From positions 2,542,001 through 2,606,000 of the forward strand of contig NZ_BSUN01000001.1 in NCBI RefSeq assembly GCF_030161615.1: 64,000 bases of DNA. Reading direction: 5' to 3'. The DNA is from Demequina litorisediminis. GTDB lineage: Bacteria; Actinomycetota; Actinomycetes; Actinomycetales; Demequinaceae. The notes under the pieces were generated by a model. It saw nothing but the letters and a program-made list of their open reading frames with translations, ran no database searches and was not told the origin of the DNA. Positions within the stretch are counted from its first letter, which is position 1, and each line of letters begins with the position of its first letter. The position numbers and the translations under genes are program-made. This document shows, piece after piece, positions 29,895 through 41,029 of this stretch.

Positions 29895-31844
29895 ATGGCT
29901 GACGACGACAACCGCGAGCGATCTGACGACCGACGAGACTCTCGTCCGCGTCGCGACGCCGGCGGAGACCGGCGCGATAGCGCCGACCGCCAGGGCGGCT
30001 ACCGGCGCTATGAGCGGTCTGACCGCGACTCGCGCCCTCCTCGCGACGGTCAGCGCTCCGGTGGCTACCAGGGTGGTCAGCGTTCTGGTGGTGACCGTGC
30101 GCCTCGCTCCGGTGGATATCAGGGCGGCCGCTCGGGTGACCGTGATGGGGCACGACGCGAGGGCGGTTACCAGGGCGGTCAGCGGTCCGGTGGTTTCAAC
30201 CGTGATCGAGCCTGGTGATCGTGAGGGCTATCGTCGGTATGACCGTGATTCCCGCGATTCCCGCGACGGTGGCGATCGCGGCCCTCGTTCTGGTGGTTAT
30301 CAGGGTGGGCGTAGCGGTGACTCGCGTGCTCCCCGTGACGGTCAGCGTTCCGGTGGCTACCAGGGCGGTCAGCGCACCGGTGGTGAGCGGCGCGATGGCG
30401 GTGGCTACCGCGGCGGCCAGCGTTCTGGTGGTGACCGTGAGGGCTATCGTCGCTATGACCGCGATTCCCGCGACGGTGGCGATCGCGGCCCTCGTTCTGG
30501 TGGTTATCAGGGTGGGCGTAGCGGTGACTCGCGACCTTCCCGGGATGGTCAGCGTTCTGGCGGTTACCAGGGCGGCCAGCGTTCTGGTGGTGACCGTGAG
30601 GGTTATCGCCGGTACGACCGTGACTCTCGTGACGGTGGCGACCGCGGTCAGCGTTCGAGCAGGTATGGCCGTGACGGTGGCGGTGATCGCGCGCCTCGTT
30701 CTGGTGGTTATCAGGGTGGGCGTAGCGGTGACTCGCGTCCTCCCCGTGACGGTCAGCGGTCCGGTGGTTACCAGGGTGGTCAGCGCGCAGGTGGTGAGCG
30801 GCGCGATGGCGGTGGCTACCGCGGCGGACCGCGTTCCAGTGGCGACCGCGAGGGCTACCGCCGCTACGACCGCGATTCCCGCGATGGCGATCAGCGTGGT
30901 GGCTTCCGGCGTGACGCCGTGCGCCGCGACGACCGTCGTTCCGAGCGCGAGGACGGTTCTCGCCGCGGCGACCGGAGCACCAATCGCCCCGCGATTGAGG
31001 TGCCGGAGATCCCCGAGGAGATCTCGATCGGTCAGGCTCGACCGTGAGGTCAGGGCACGCCTGCGCACCTTGAGCAAGGACAACGCTGAGGACGTCGGTC
31101 GTCACCTCGTCATGGCAGGCATGCTGATGGACATTGACCCCGAACGCGCGTACAAGCATGCCCAGGTGGCGGCGCAGCGTGCGGGACGTGTGGATGTGGT
31201 GCGCGAGGCTGCCGCCTTGACCGCTTACGCGACCGGTCGTTACGCCGAGGCACTGCGTGAGCCTGCGCACCGTGCGTCGCCTCAACGGCTCGCACGAGCA
31301 CTTGCCGCTCATGGCGGACTGCGAGCGCGGCCTCGGCCGCCCCGAACGCGCGATCGCCCTGTCCCGGGAGCCCGAGGCGAGCCTGCTCTCTGCCGAGGGC
31401 AAGCTCGAGCTCGAGATTGTCGTGGCCGGGGCCCGTATCGACATGGGTGATGGCGACGCTGCGCTCGTGTCCCTCGGGCGCCTCGAAACCCGCGATGAGA
31501 CAGTCGCAGTACGCATCGCGTCGGCGCGCGTCGAGGCGCTGAAGTCCCTGGGGCGCCACGACGAAGCCGAGGCCCTTGAGGCGACCTTGCCCGTTCCCGA
31601 GCCGGTCGAAGACCCGTGGGCAGACGAGATCACGCTGTACGACGTCGCTGAGCTCGAGCTCGAGTCCGACATCGATGACCTCGACGAATGGGACGAGGAC
31701 GACGACCTCGACGAGGGCGCAGGGCCCGACGAGGACGCCGTCGAGGACGACGATGCGGCGGCGACCGCCGACCCCGAAGACGCACCGTCGGCAGATGACG
31801 TCCACGATCTCGCCGAGGCCGAGTCCGAGGAGGGGCGCGCGTGA
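29895..31844 (+). CDS. RG-rich repeat / TPR-like / acidic-tail protein
   Basis: About 648 residues in three parts. Residues 1-375: extreme low complexity, Arg/Gly/Asp/Tyr-rich, built from repeated units such as GGYQGGQRSGG, REGYRRYDRDSRD and RSGDSRPPRDGQ. Residues about 380-590: alpha-helical, TPR-like (LVMAGMLMDIDPERAYKHAQ). Residues about 590-648: a run of Asp and Glu. The RG part suggests RNA binding and phase-separation-like behaviour; the acidic end could bind it. Three AGCT gains (30209-30213, 31034-31038, 31260-31264). It is the first gene after the rRNA terminator and overlaps the HAD gene (GTGA). Exact function unknown. Confidence 0.75.
30030..30900 (+). repeat. Tandem coding repeats, about 100-170 bases per unit
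   Basis: DNA-level near-repeats encode the RG-rich domain: the GGTGGTTATCAGGGTGGGCG-type block recurs at about 30290, 30500 and 30705, and the GGGCTATCG/GGTTATCGCC-type block at about 30225, 30440 and 30600. Such repeats can expand, contract or be mis-assembled. Confidence 0.75.
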
Positions 31845-32848
31845 GCGGGCTTCTCGGAACCGATAAGCCACTCTTCGCCGCGCACGATGCCGCGTTGGTG
31901 GACCTCGACGGCGTCGTGTATCGGGGTCCCCAAGCGATCCCGACTGCTCCCGCGGGGCTCGACGCCGCACGCGAGGCAGGCATGAGCATCGTCTTCGTGA
32001 CGAACAACGCGAGCCGGGAGCCGGGTACCGTCGCAGATCACCTCACGGTGCTGGGCATGCCCACGCAGACCCACGAGGTCTTGACCGCAGCGCAGGCGGT
32101 GTCGCGGATGGTCGCCGAGGAGCTCCCCGCGGGCTCCACGATCCTGGTCGTCGGCGGTCCGGGACTGCGCACGGCCCTGACCGAGGTGGGCATGACTCTG
32201 GTCGAGTCTGCAGACCCGACCCCCGACGCCGTGGTGCAGGGTTTCCACCCCGATGTGTCCTGGAAGGACATGGCGGAGGCGTCCTATGCGATCACCGCCG
32301 GTGCCCGCTTCTTTGCGTCGAATCGTGACCTGACCATCCCGAACGACCGCGGAACCGCCCCCGGCAACGGCGCGCTCGTCAACGTGGTCGTGACCGCCAC
32401 CGGTGTGCAGCCGCCGAGCGCGGGAAAGCCCGCCCCGGAGATGTTCCGTCTTGCCGCGGCCCAGGCCGGCGCACAGCGCCCGATGGTCATCGGCGACCGC
32501 CTCGACACCGACCTCATGGGCGGCAACGCGGCAGGCTTCCCTGGTTTGTTGGTGCTGACAGGAGTCAACGACGGCCGCGACGCCCTGCTGGCGCCTGCCG
32601 GCATGCGTCCGTCCTACATCGGCCGTGACCTGGGATGCCTCGCGCACCCGCATCCAGCGCCGGAGCGTGACGGCGATGGCTGGCGTGTCCGCAACGCCTT
32701 CGCCCGGGTGACGGCAGCACAGCTCGAGGTCTCGGGAGACGGCGAACTCGACCGTCTGCGTGCGGCGTGCGCCGCAACGTGGGAGGCGGCCGATGCCGGG
32801 ATCGCCGTCAACGTTGAGGGCGTCACGGGAATAGCAGTAGCCTCATGA
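31841..32848 (+). CDS. HAD-family phosphatase, NagD-like
   Basis: 335 residues, frame intact. HAD motif I AALVDLDGVVYRG, motif II VFVTNNAS, and the late motif VIGDRLDTDLMGG. Resembles NagD/4-nitrophenylphosphatase-type phosphatases acting on small phosphorylated metabolites. GTG start overlaps the preceding stop; its own stop overlaps the small gene after it, so the genes from 29895 to pyrG look like one or two long transcripts. AGCT sites 32121 and 32721 are intact. Confidence 0.85.
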   Translation: MSGLLGTDKPLFAAHDAALVDLDGVVYRGPQAIPTAPAGLDAAREAGMSIVFVTNNASREPGTVADHLTVLGMPTQTHEVLTAAQAVSRMVAEELPAGSTILVVGGPGLRTALTEVGMTLVESADPTPDAVVQGFHPDVSWKDMAEASYAITAGARFFASNRDLTIPNDRGTAPGNGALVNVVVTATGVQPPSAGKPAPEMFRLAAAQAGAQRPMVIGDRLDTDLMGGNAAGFPGLLVLTGVNDGRDALLAPAGMRPSYIGRDLGCLAHPHPAPERDGDGWRVRNAFARVTAAQLEVSGDGELDRLRAACAATWEAADAGIAVNVEGVTGIAVAS

Positions 32849-33021
32849 CCATGGGAGACATCAACGAGTACCGCGAGCCCCTCGGCGAAGTGGAGTACCC
32901 GGCCGAGGTCAAGGCGGCGCTGCAGGCGGTCACCGAGCTTCCTCAGGACCTTGACGCTCAGGCTGACTTCTTCGACAAGATCCAGACGTCGCTGTCGAAC
33001 CGCCTGCGCGACGACCAGTAG
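32845..33021 (+). CDS. Small acidic hypothetical protein, 58 aa
   Basis: ATG overlaps the HAD stop (ATGA), and TAG abuts the tlyA ATG with no gap. The product reads MTMGDINEYREPLGEVEYPA and ends LSNRLRDDQ: acidic, helical, no membrane segment, no cysteine. The tight fit between two real genes supports translation. A small gene at this position before tlyA is, as I recall, common in actinobacteria; no function known to me. Confidence 0.7.
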   Translation: MTMGDINEYREPLGEVEYPAEVKAALQAVTELPQDLDAQADFFDKIQTSLSNRLRDDQ

Positions 33022-33853
33022 ATGCGTCTTGACCGGGCGCTCGCTGAGCGGGCCCTGGCGCGATCTCGCTCGCACGCGCAGGAACTGATCTCCGCAGGCG
33101 TCGTGACCGTCGACGGCACTGTCGTCACCAAGGCATCAGTCGACGTCGGCGACGAGACGGTGCTGAGCGTCCTTGGGGACGACGCGCGGTACGTGTCGCG
33201 CGCCGCGCGCAGGCTCGTGGGCGCGCTCGAAGCGTGCGCACCGTTGGGGCTTGACGTTCGCGGGCGCTCCGCGCTCGACGCGGGCGCCTCAACGGGCGGC
33301 TTCACGCAGGTCTTGTTGGAGCGCGGAGTGCGCCACGTACGCGCCGTCGACGTGGGTCACGATCAGGCTCGTGGCGTCGCTGCGCGACGATCCGCGGGTG
33401 ACGGCTGTCGAGGGCCTCAACGTGCGCGAACTCACGGGCGCGCACGACGGCGCGGGCGTGGACCTCGTCGTGTCCGACCTGTCGTTCATCTCGTTGCCAC
33501 TCGTGATCCCCGCACTCGTGGACTACGCGGCTGAGGACGCGGACTTCTTGCTCATGGTGAAGCCGCAGTTCGAACTGGGGCGGCGAGCGCTGAGCGGGAG
33601 GGGAGTCATCCTCGATCCTCGCGACCACGCGCGTGCCGTGATGGGCGTGGCGGACTCCATGCACGATGCGGGCTTGGCGATCCACCATGTGGAGCGCAGC
33701 CCGCTGCCCGGTCCACAGGGGAATGTGGAGTTCTTCGTGTGGGGCTCCGGCGCATGGCAGGCTAGTGACCACGATCACCACAGGCGTGGGCGGCCCCTCC
33801 TCGAGGGAGATGCCCTGCGCCACCGCGTCGACGAGGAGGTCAACAACGGATGA
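33022..33853 (+). CDS. tlyA: TlyA-family rRNA 2'-O-methyltransferase (hemolysin A family)
   Basis: 276 residues. An N-terminal S4 domain (RLDRALAERALARSRSHAQE) is followed by an RrmJ-like methyltransferase: SAM motif ALDAGASTGGFTQVLL, then VSDLSFISLPLVIP and MVKPQFELG. TlyA proteins methylate 16S and/or 23S rRNA riboses and affect capreomycin sensitivity. AGGCT at 33365-33369 breaks the frame (VGHDQLVASLRDDPR when restored). Overlaps nadK by ATGA. Confidence 0.9.
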
Positions 33854-34796
33854 GCCGCACGATCCTCATCGTGTCGAACCCCCACCGAGCCTCAGACCCT
33901 TGAGGCGGGCGCGGAGGTGGCGCACGCCCTCGAACAGGCAGGCATCTCGGTCTGCACGTCGCTCGGGGCTGCCACCAGTGATGACGTCGAGGCGGCGATT
34001 GTTCTCGGTGGTGACGGCACCATGTTGCACGCCGCGCACCTCACTCACGGCACCGGTATCCCCCTGCTCGGCGTCAACCTCGGGCGCGTGGGCTTTCTCG
34101 CCGAGGCTCGAACGCGACGACGTGGTGGCGGCTGCCAGCCGGCTGGCGAGCGGTGATTACACCATCGAGGAACGGCGCACCCTCACCGCGACGGTGACGC
34201 GCCCCGACGGCACCACGGAGACGGGTTGGGCGCTGAACGAGGCCACGCTGGAGCGAGCCAATCGTCTTCGCACCCTCGAGGTGGCCGTCGCGGTTGACTC
34301 GCGTCCGCTGTCCTCGTTTGGATGCGACGGACTGGTCATCTCGACGGCGACCGGTTCCACCGCTCACGCCTTCTCCGCAGGCGGCCCCGTGATTTGGCCC
34401 GACGTCGACGCACTCCTCATGGTGCCTCTCGCCGCCCACGCCCTCTTTGCGCGACCCCTGGTGGTGGGACCCGACTCGGTGTTCACGGTCGAGGTCGTTC
34501 GCTCGTCGGAGGCCACGGGCCAGGTGGTCCTCGACGGCGCACGTGCCATCGACATGGAGCCCGGCAGCAGGCTTGAGGTGCGCCGTGGCTCCGAGATCGT
34601 GAGGCTCGCACGCATGTCCGATGCGCCCTTCACCGAACGCCTTGTCCAGAAGTTCAACCTGCCCACCAACGGGTGGCGCGGTGAGCGCGGACAGATCACG
34701 CCCATCGGCCGTGAGATCGGCAACCCCGGTCACCACGGCGCCCAGGCACTGCACGACGTCGTGCCTCCCTTCCGCGCTACGCCCGAGGAGCGCTGA
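33850..34796 (+). CDS. nadK: NAD kinase
   Basis: Makes NADP+ from NAD+. 314 residues. Catalytic [14 protein letters not shown], then [12 protein letters not shown] and the NAD-binding [22 protein letters not shown] gains at 33888-33892 (restores [17 protein letters not shown]) and 34104-34108 (restores [15 protein letters not shown]). Start ATG overlaps the tlyA stop; recN begins 2 bases after its stop. The tlyA-nadK-recN order is typical of actinobacteria. Confidence 0.93.
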
Positions 34797-34797
34797 C

Positions 34798-36490
34798 GTG
34801 CTCCACGAGTTGTCTATCGCCGACCTGGGCGTGATCGAGACCGCGCGCATCGACTTCGGCGCGGGTCTGACCTGCGTGACCGGCGAGACGGGCGCGGGCA
34901 AGACCATGGTGCTGACGGGCCTGGGGCTCATCCTTGGCGCCAAGAGCGTGCCCGCCACGGTGCGTGCGGGCGCTCCCGAAGCACTCGCCGAGGCGGTTCT
35001 CGACATCCCCGTAGGGAGCGAGTCCGCGCTGCGCCTCGACGATGCAGGGGTGACGCTCGACGACGACGGCACCGTCATCGTGGCGAGGACCGTCGGTGCG
35101 ACCACCCGGTCCCGCACCGTCATTGGCGGACGGACGGTGCCGCAGGCGCTGCTCGCGGACATCGCGGGCGAACTCGTCACTGTCCACGGGCAGTCCGATC
35201 AGGTGAGGCTGCGCTCTTCTGCGCGTCAGCGCGACACCCTCGACACGTACGCCGGTCCCGCGCACCAGTCGGTCCTCGAGCGCTACCGCGACACGTGGCA
35301 CTCCTGGACGCAGGCACGCGCGGCGCTGGCCGCCATGGAGCAGGGCGCCGAAGCCGAGCGTGCGGAGGTCGCACGGCTGCGCGACGACCTCGCCGCGATT
35401 GACGCCCTCGCACCCGAGGAGGGGAGGACACGCGTCTCGATGCGGAGGCCCGCGTGCTCGACAATGCCGAGGCGGTTCGCACGGGAGCCGCCAGCGCCCA
35501 CAGCGCCATTGGCGGGGACGACGAGTTCACCGTGGTCGCGGCGATCGAGGCCGCTCGACGCTCCCTCGCGGACGCTGCGCGCCACGACGACCGGCTGGCG
35601 GGGTACGAGCAGCGCCTCGCCGACATCTCGTACGGCGCTTCCGACATTGCCGCCGAACTCGCGTCCTACCTGGATGGGCTCGACGCTGACCCCGCGCGCC
35701 TCGACGAGATTCACGAGCGCCGCTCGGACCTCGCCGGGCTCACGCGCCGCATCGGCGTCCCGGACCTTGCCGCCGTGCTCGCGTACGCCCAGCAGGCCCG
35801 GCCCCGCGTCGCCGCGGACGACGACTGGGACGCGACGCTGGCCACGCGGCGCTCCCAGGAAAGCCACGCCCGCGAGGCGCTCGACGCGGCGGCGACGGCC
35901 CTCCACGAGTCACGGACCGACGCTGCGCGGCGCCTCGCCGACGCCGTCGGTGCGGAACTCGATCGCCTCGCGATGCCCGATGCACGCCTCGCCGTCGACG
36001 TCGAGCCTGGCCGAGGCATCGGCCCACGGAGCCGACCGGGTCACCTTCACCTTGGCGTCGCACCCCGGCGCACCGCACCGTCCCCTCGGCGAGGGTGCCT
36101 CCGGCGGCGAACTCTCGCGCATCATGTTGGCCATCGAGGTGTCGCTCGCGGCGGTGGGGGAGCAGGACTCACGAACGTTTGTATTCGACGAGGTCGATGC
36201 GGGTGTGGGCGGGCGTGCCGCCATCGCCGTCGGCAACCGGCTGGCGGAGCTCGCGCGCACCCATCAGGTCATCGTCGTCACGCACCTCGCGCAGGTCGCC
36301 GCCTTCGCCGACAACCATGTGGTGGTGGCGAAGACCACCGATGGTGCGATCACCCGCGCCCAGGTCGGGCGTGTCGACGGCGATGCCCGCGTCGAGGAGA
36401 TTGCGCGGTTGCTGTCCGGCAATGAGGATTCGAGTGCCGCACGCGCCCACGCGCTTGAGCCTGTTGGAGCAATCCCGCGTGGCACGATGA
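34798..36490 (+). CDS. recN: DNA repair protein RecN
   Basis: SMC-like ATPase in double-strand break repair. 563 residues. Walker A TGETGAGKTMVLTGL near residue 30; VTVHGQSDQVRL; central coiled coil; ABC signature ASGGELSRIMLA; Walker B TFVFDEVDAGVGG; VVTHLAQVAAFAD. GTG start. A shortened G-run (35421-35424) and AGCT gains at 36004-36008 and 36458-36462 break the frame. AGCT at 36248 is intact in nearly the same flanks as the altered PadR site. Confidence 0.93.
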
Positions 36491-36494
36491 GGCC

Positions 36495-37651
36495 ATGAGT
36501 CGCACCGCGCATTCCCCTGTCGCGGGCGACGGCACCATCGTTGGTCCCGTGCGCGTCGAGCCCACTGTCACCGCCCTCGTGCGCCGCCTGCGCAAGGGGG
36601 ATGTGGCCGTCATCGACGTCATGGACCTCGATCAGCGGACGGCCGAGGATCTCGCGTCGCACCGCCCAGCCGCCGTCGTCAACGCCCGCCCCTCGATCTC
36701 CGGACGCTATCCGGCGGGAGGACCTCGCGTGCTCCTCGACGCCGGGATTCCGTTGATCGACGCCGCAGGGCCCGCCGTGCTCGACCTCCACGACGGCACC
36801 ACGGTGTCGATCACTGGCGGCGCCATCAGCGTGGACGGGCAACAGGTGGCGCACGGTACCGTGCTCGACGCGGACGCCATCGTCGATGCCATGCGAGGCG
36901 CCGCAGACGGCATGCGTGTGCAGGCTCCAGATGTTCACCGCCAACGCCATGGAGACGGTGATGCACGAGGGCGACGTGCTGCTCGAAGGGCAGGGCCTGC
37001 CTCAGGTGGGCGTGCCGCTCACGGGGCGTCATGTGGTCGTGGTGGCGCCGGGCTACCGGCATCGCGAACAGTTGCGAGAGATCCGTCGCTACCTGCGTGA
37101 TGTCCGTCCCGTGGTGTTCGCCGTCGACAAGGCGGCGGATGCGGCCCACGACCTGGGCCCCGCAGGCTTCGGTGGTGGTCGGCGACCTCGAGACGATGGG
37201 TGAGGCAGCGCTTGCCAGCGCCAGCCACGCCGTGGTCCACGCCCCCCACGGTGGGGAGGGCGGCCTCGCGCGCGCCGAGGCGCTCGGTCTCGACCACTCC
37301 TCGGCCGAGACGTCGCTCTCGTCTGTTGACCTCGCCATCCTGCTGGCACATGCGGGCGGTGCCGAGGTGATTGTCACCGTCGGAGTCGAGTCGCGGCTCA
37401 TGGACTTCCTTGAGTCCCCGCAGGCCGACGCCGCGGGTACCTTCCTTGCCCGTCTCACCGCTGGCGGCACCCTGGTTGACGCGTCTACGCTCGCACTCGT
37501 CTACCGCCACCGCTACAGCGCCTGGACCCTCGTGACGATGCTGACCGCGGGCGTCCTCGCTCTCGGCGCGGCGATCTGGGTCACCCCTGGCGGGCGCGAG
37601 TGGGTCGAAAACGGCTGGACGGCGCTGACGTCGTGGATCGGAGGCAACTGA
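36495..37651 (+). CDS. steA: SteA-like cell-separation protein
   Basis: About 384 residues: N-terminal thiamin-pyrophosphokinase-like domain (GDVAVIDVMDLDQRTAEDL, then VNARPSISGRYPAGGPRVLL), a middle part VILEGQGL-type (DVLLEGQGLPQVG), and one C-terminal membrane segment (AWTLVTMLTAGVLALGAAIW). In Corynebacterium, SteA works with SteB in peptidoglycan splitting at division, next to recN, as here. AGCT gains at 36922-36926 and 37164-37168. TGATG junction with steB. Confidence 0.85.
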
Positions 37652-38574
37652 TGAAGGACTTCCGGTATCACGTGGTGTCGTTGACGGCAGTGTTTCTCGC
37701 CCTCGCCATTGGCATCGTGATGGGCTCGGGGCCGATGCGGACGGCGCTCGTGGGGGAGCAGGACGAACGGATCGCTCAGGCTCGAAGAGGACCTGGCCGA
37801 TGCGCAGGCCGACGCGGCGGGCCAGCGTGACGACGCCGCCGCAGGCGAGCAGTTCGCCGACGAGACCGCGGCCACCACTCTTCCGGGAACGCTCGATGGC
37901 ATCGGCGTCGCGACGATCGCCGTGGCCGAGCCACAGGACGAGGACGTCACGGCGCTCTCGGAGCGACTCGTCCAGGCGGGCGCATCCGTCAGCGGCCGGC
38001 GGAGATCGGCGCCGCCTGGACCGACCCCGATAAGGCTGCCTTCCGCAATTCGCTGGCGTCGACTCTCGCCCCCGACCTTGCCGGAGTCGACACCGACGCC
38101 GCACCCACCACGGTCCTTGCCCACGCGCTCGCGCAGGCACTGATGCCAGGTGCGGGCCCCGCCGCGGGCGAGGAGGGGGACGCGAGCGAACGCGCGGGTC
38201 TCCTCCTTGATCTCCTCGTGGAGTCGGACATGGTGACAGGTTCGCTCTCGGGTGACGTCACCGCCGTCGTGCTCGCAGCAGGCACAGGAGTCGACGATGA
38301 CGACGCGCGTACCACCGCATCGGCGGCGTACGCGGACCTCGCGGCCGTGCTCGCGCAGTACGCGGACGGCGTGGCGGTCGCGTCGGGTGTGGACGCCACG
38401 GGCGATGTGCCCAGCGCCGTCGCCAACTCGGCCGATGCTGCGGGATTGGTCACCACCGTGGTGACGGGTCTCGACTACTACGGACGGATCACGACGCCCC
38501 TGGCACTTGCCCAAAACATCGGCGGAGACGTGTCGACGTATGGCCCGGGTAGCGGGCGGTCGATGCTGCCGTAG
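37651..38574 (+). CDS. steB: SteB-like (copper transporter family) membrane-anchored protein
   Basis: About 307 residues. One N-terminal membrane segment ([19 protein letters not shown]) is followed by a coiled coil ([19 protein letters not shown]) and an extracytoplasmic domain ending ISTYGPG-like. Often labelled 'copper transporter' by an old family name, but in actinobacteria it is SteA's partner. AGGCT at 37778-37782 (gain) and a lost base in a short G-run at about 37993-37999 break the frame. Confidence 0.82.
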
Positions 38575-38635
38575 ATGCCGCGACCGGCGCGGCTCGGCAC
38601 CCATGAGGGCCGCGTCGGTGTTAGCATTGAAGCCC

Positions 38636-40329
38636 GTGGAGCGAACTCGAATCTCGTCCGGCACGGACCACGTCACACGGCACATCTTCGTCACTGGAGG
38701 AGTTGTTTCCTCCCTGGGCAAGGGCCTCAGCGCTTCGTCGCTTGGCCGCCTTCTGCGCTCGCGCGGCCTGCGCGTCACCATGCAGAAGTTGGATCCCTAT
38801 CTCAATGTGGATCCCGGCACCATGAACCCCTTCCAGCACGGTGAGGTCTTCGTGACCGACGACGGTGCTGAGACCGACCTCGACATCGGCCACTACGAGC
38901 GCTTCCTCGATGTGAAGGCTCTCGGCATCGTCCAACGTGACGACCGGCCAGGTGTATTCGCAGGTCATCGCCAAGGAGCGTCGCGGCGAGTACCTCGGCG
39001 ACACCGTTCAGGTCATCCCGCACATCACGGACGAGATTAAGCGTCGCATGCGCGACCAGGCCGGCCCCGACTGTGACGTCATCATCACCGAGGTAGGCGG
39101 CACGGTTGGCGACATCGAGTCGCAGCCGTTCCTTGAGGCCGCGCGTCAGGTACGCCACGACGTGGGTCGTGACAACGTCTTCTTCCTGCACGTCTCGCTG
39201 GTGCCGTTCATCGGCCCCTCGGGCGAGCAGAAGACCAAGCCGACCCAGCACTCCGTGGCCGCGCTGCGTTCGATCGGTATTCAGCCCGACGCGCTGGTGC
39301 TGCGCTCCGACCGCGAGGTGCCCGCCTCCGTCAAGGCCAAGGTCGCCCTGATGTGTGACGTGGAGCCCGATGCGGTCGTCAACGCGGTCGATGCCCCGTC
39401 GATCTACGACATTCCCAAGGTGCTGCACTCCGAGGGCCTCGACGCCTACGTGGTCCGCCGCCTCAACCTTCCGTTCCACGACGTCCAGTGGGGCGCATGG
39501 GATGACCTGCTGACGCGCGTGCACAAGCCCAAGGACGAGGTCGAGGTCGCGCTGGTCGGCAAGTACATCGACCTGCCCGACGCCTACCTCTCGGTCTCTG
39601 AGGCGCTGCGCGCCGGAGGCTTCCACCACAAGGCGCGCGTGAAGGCTGCGCTGGGTGGCGTCCGACACGTGCCAGACCCCCGAGGACGCGGAGCGCGCAC
39701 TCGGCGGCGTCGACGCGGTGCTGGTTCCTGGCGGATTCGGCGTGCGCGGCGTTGACGGCAAGATCGGTGCGCTCCGGTGGGCGCGCGAGAACAAGGTGCC
39801 GACGCTCGGCATCTGCCTCGGCCTGCAGACCATGGTGATGGAGTACGCCCGTCACGTGGTGGGCCTCGAGGGCGCCTCGTCCTCCGAGTTTGACCCCGAC
39901 ACTGTCCACCCCGTCGTCGCGACGATGGAGGAGCAGGCTCGCGATCGTCGACGGCAAGGGTGACCTCGGCGGCACCATGCGTCTCGGCGAGTACCAGGCC
40001 GTCCTCAAGGAGGGCTCGGTCGCCGCGGCCACCTACGGTGCGACCACGGTCGGCGAGCGTCACCGTCACCGCTACGAGGTCAACAACAAGTACCGTGCCC
40101 AGGCTCGAAGAGGCCGGGCTTGTGGTCTCGGGCGAGTCCCCCGACCGGGAGGCTCGTCGAGTTCGTCGAACTCCCGCGCGACGTGCACCCGTACTACATC
40201 TCGACCCAGGCTCACCCCGAGTTCCTGTCCCGGCCCACCAAGGCACACCCGCTGTTCGCGGGTCTCGTGGGCGCCGCCCTCGAGCGCCAGCGTGGTGCGG
40301 AGGCGGACGCTCCGGACGTCTCGGCCTAG
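38636..40329 (+). CDS. pyrG: CTP synthase
   Basis: Converts UTP, ATP and glutamine to CTP. 562 residues. Synthase domain: [14 protein letters not shown] and [20 protein letters not shown]; class I glutamine amidotransferase domain: VPGGFGVRG, catalytic Cys in TLGICLGLQ, and HPEF. Five AGCT gains (38916, 39643, 39935, 40101, 40150), e.g. AGCT restores [22 protein letters not shown] start without a ribosome binding site; TAGCAT at 38622-38627 lies 8 bases upstream, so a leaderless mRNA is likely. Confidence 0.95.
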
Positions 40330-40335
40330 TCCCGC

Positions 40336-40977
40336 ATGCCTCACGAGCTCGTCGACGTCCCCGGACCTCGCGCCGTGACCGCCACACATGAGCGGTTTCG
40401 GGGCAAGGTCTGGGACGTCGCGAGTGACGAGGTGGACCTCGGCGGTGGCCACATCGTCACGAGGGACTACCTGCGCCACACCGGTGCGGTCGTGATCGTG
40501 GCGCTCGACGCCGACGGCCGTGTCTATCTTGTGAGGCAGTACCGACACCCCGTGGGCGCCGAATGCTGGGAGCCTCCTGCGGGACTTCTGGACATCGCCG
40601 ACGAGGCGCCGGTCGCCGCGGCCCAGCGCGAACTCTTCGAGGAGGCCGACCTCACCGCGTCGACCTGGCATACCCTCGTCGACTACTTCCCGTCCGGCGG
40701 TGGCACGTCCGAGGCGGTGAGGGTCTTTCTTGCCCGCGACCTCGCCGAGGTACCTGCCGAGGCACGCCACACTCGTGAGGACGAGGAGGCGGACATGATC
40801 GGCGCATGGGTGAATCTTGACGACGCCGTGGCCGCGGTGCTCGCGGGCCACGTCCACGCGTCCTCAGCAGCCGTGGGGCTCCTGGCGGCAGCGCACGCCC
40901 GCGACGCGGGCTTCTCGACCCTGCGGCCGGCCGATGCCCCGTGGCAGCGCCCCGAGGAGACTCGCCTGACGCGGTGA
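40336..40977 (+). CDS. Nudix hydrolase, ADP-ribose pyrophosphatase type
   Basis: 213 residues, frame intact. Nudix box [20 protein letters not shown] followed by EADL at residues about 83-106; [17 protein letters not shown] upstream is typical of ADP-ribose pyrophosphatases. A substrate-specificity loop [17 protein letters not shown] follows. Begins 6 bases after pyrG, same strand, probably the same transcript. The position after steB/pyrG and near recN is conserved in actinobacteria. Confidence 0.88.
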   Translation: MPHELVDVPGPRAVTATHERFRGKVWDVASDEVDLGGGHIVTRDYLRHTGAVVIVALDADGRVYLVRQYRHPVGAECWEPPAGLLDIADEAPVAAAQRELFEEADLTASTWHTLVDYFPSGGGTSEAVRVFLARDLAEVPAEARHTREDEEADMIGAWVNLDDAVAAVLAGHVHASSAAVGLLAAAHARDAGFSTLRPADAPWQRPEETRLTR

Positions 40978-41029
40978 CGGCCAGGTCGCCTTGCGTGCCC
41001 GCTGTCTCTGACTCGGCGCGGTGCGGCGC

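Noticed and set aside
30030..30900. CRISPR-like array
   Set aside because: The repeats are in-frame coding repeats of variable unit length without unique spacers of constant size.
30179..32653. 824-residue reverse-strand open frame
   Set aside because: It is the antisense shadow of the RG-repeat gene and HAD phosphatase gene, rich in His/Arg from the repeat DNA, with no family motif.
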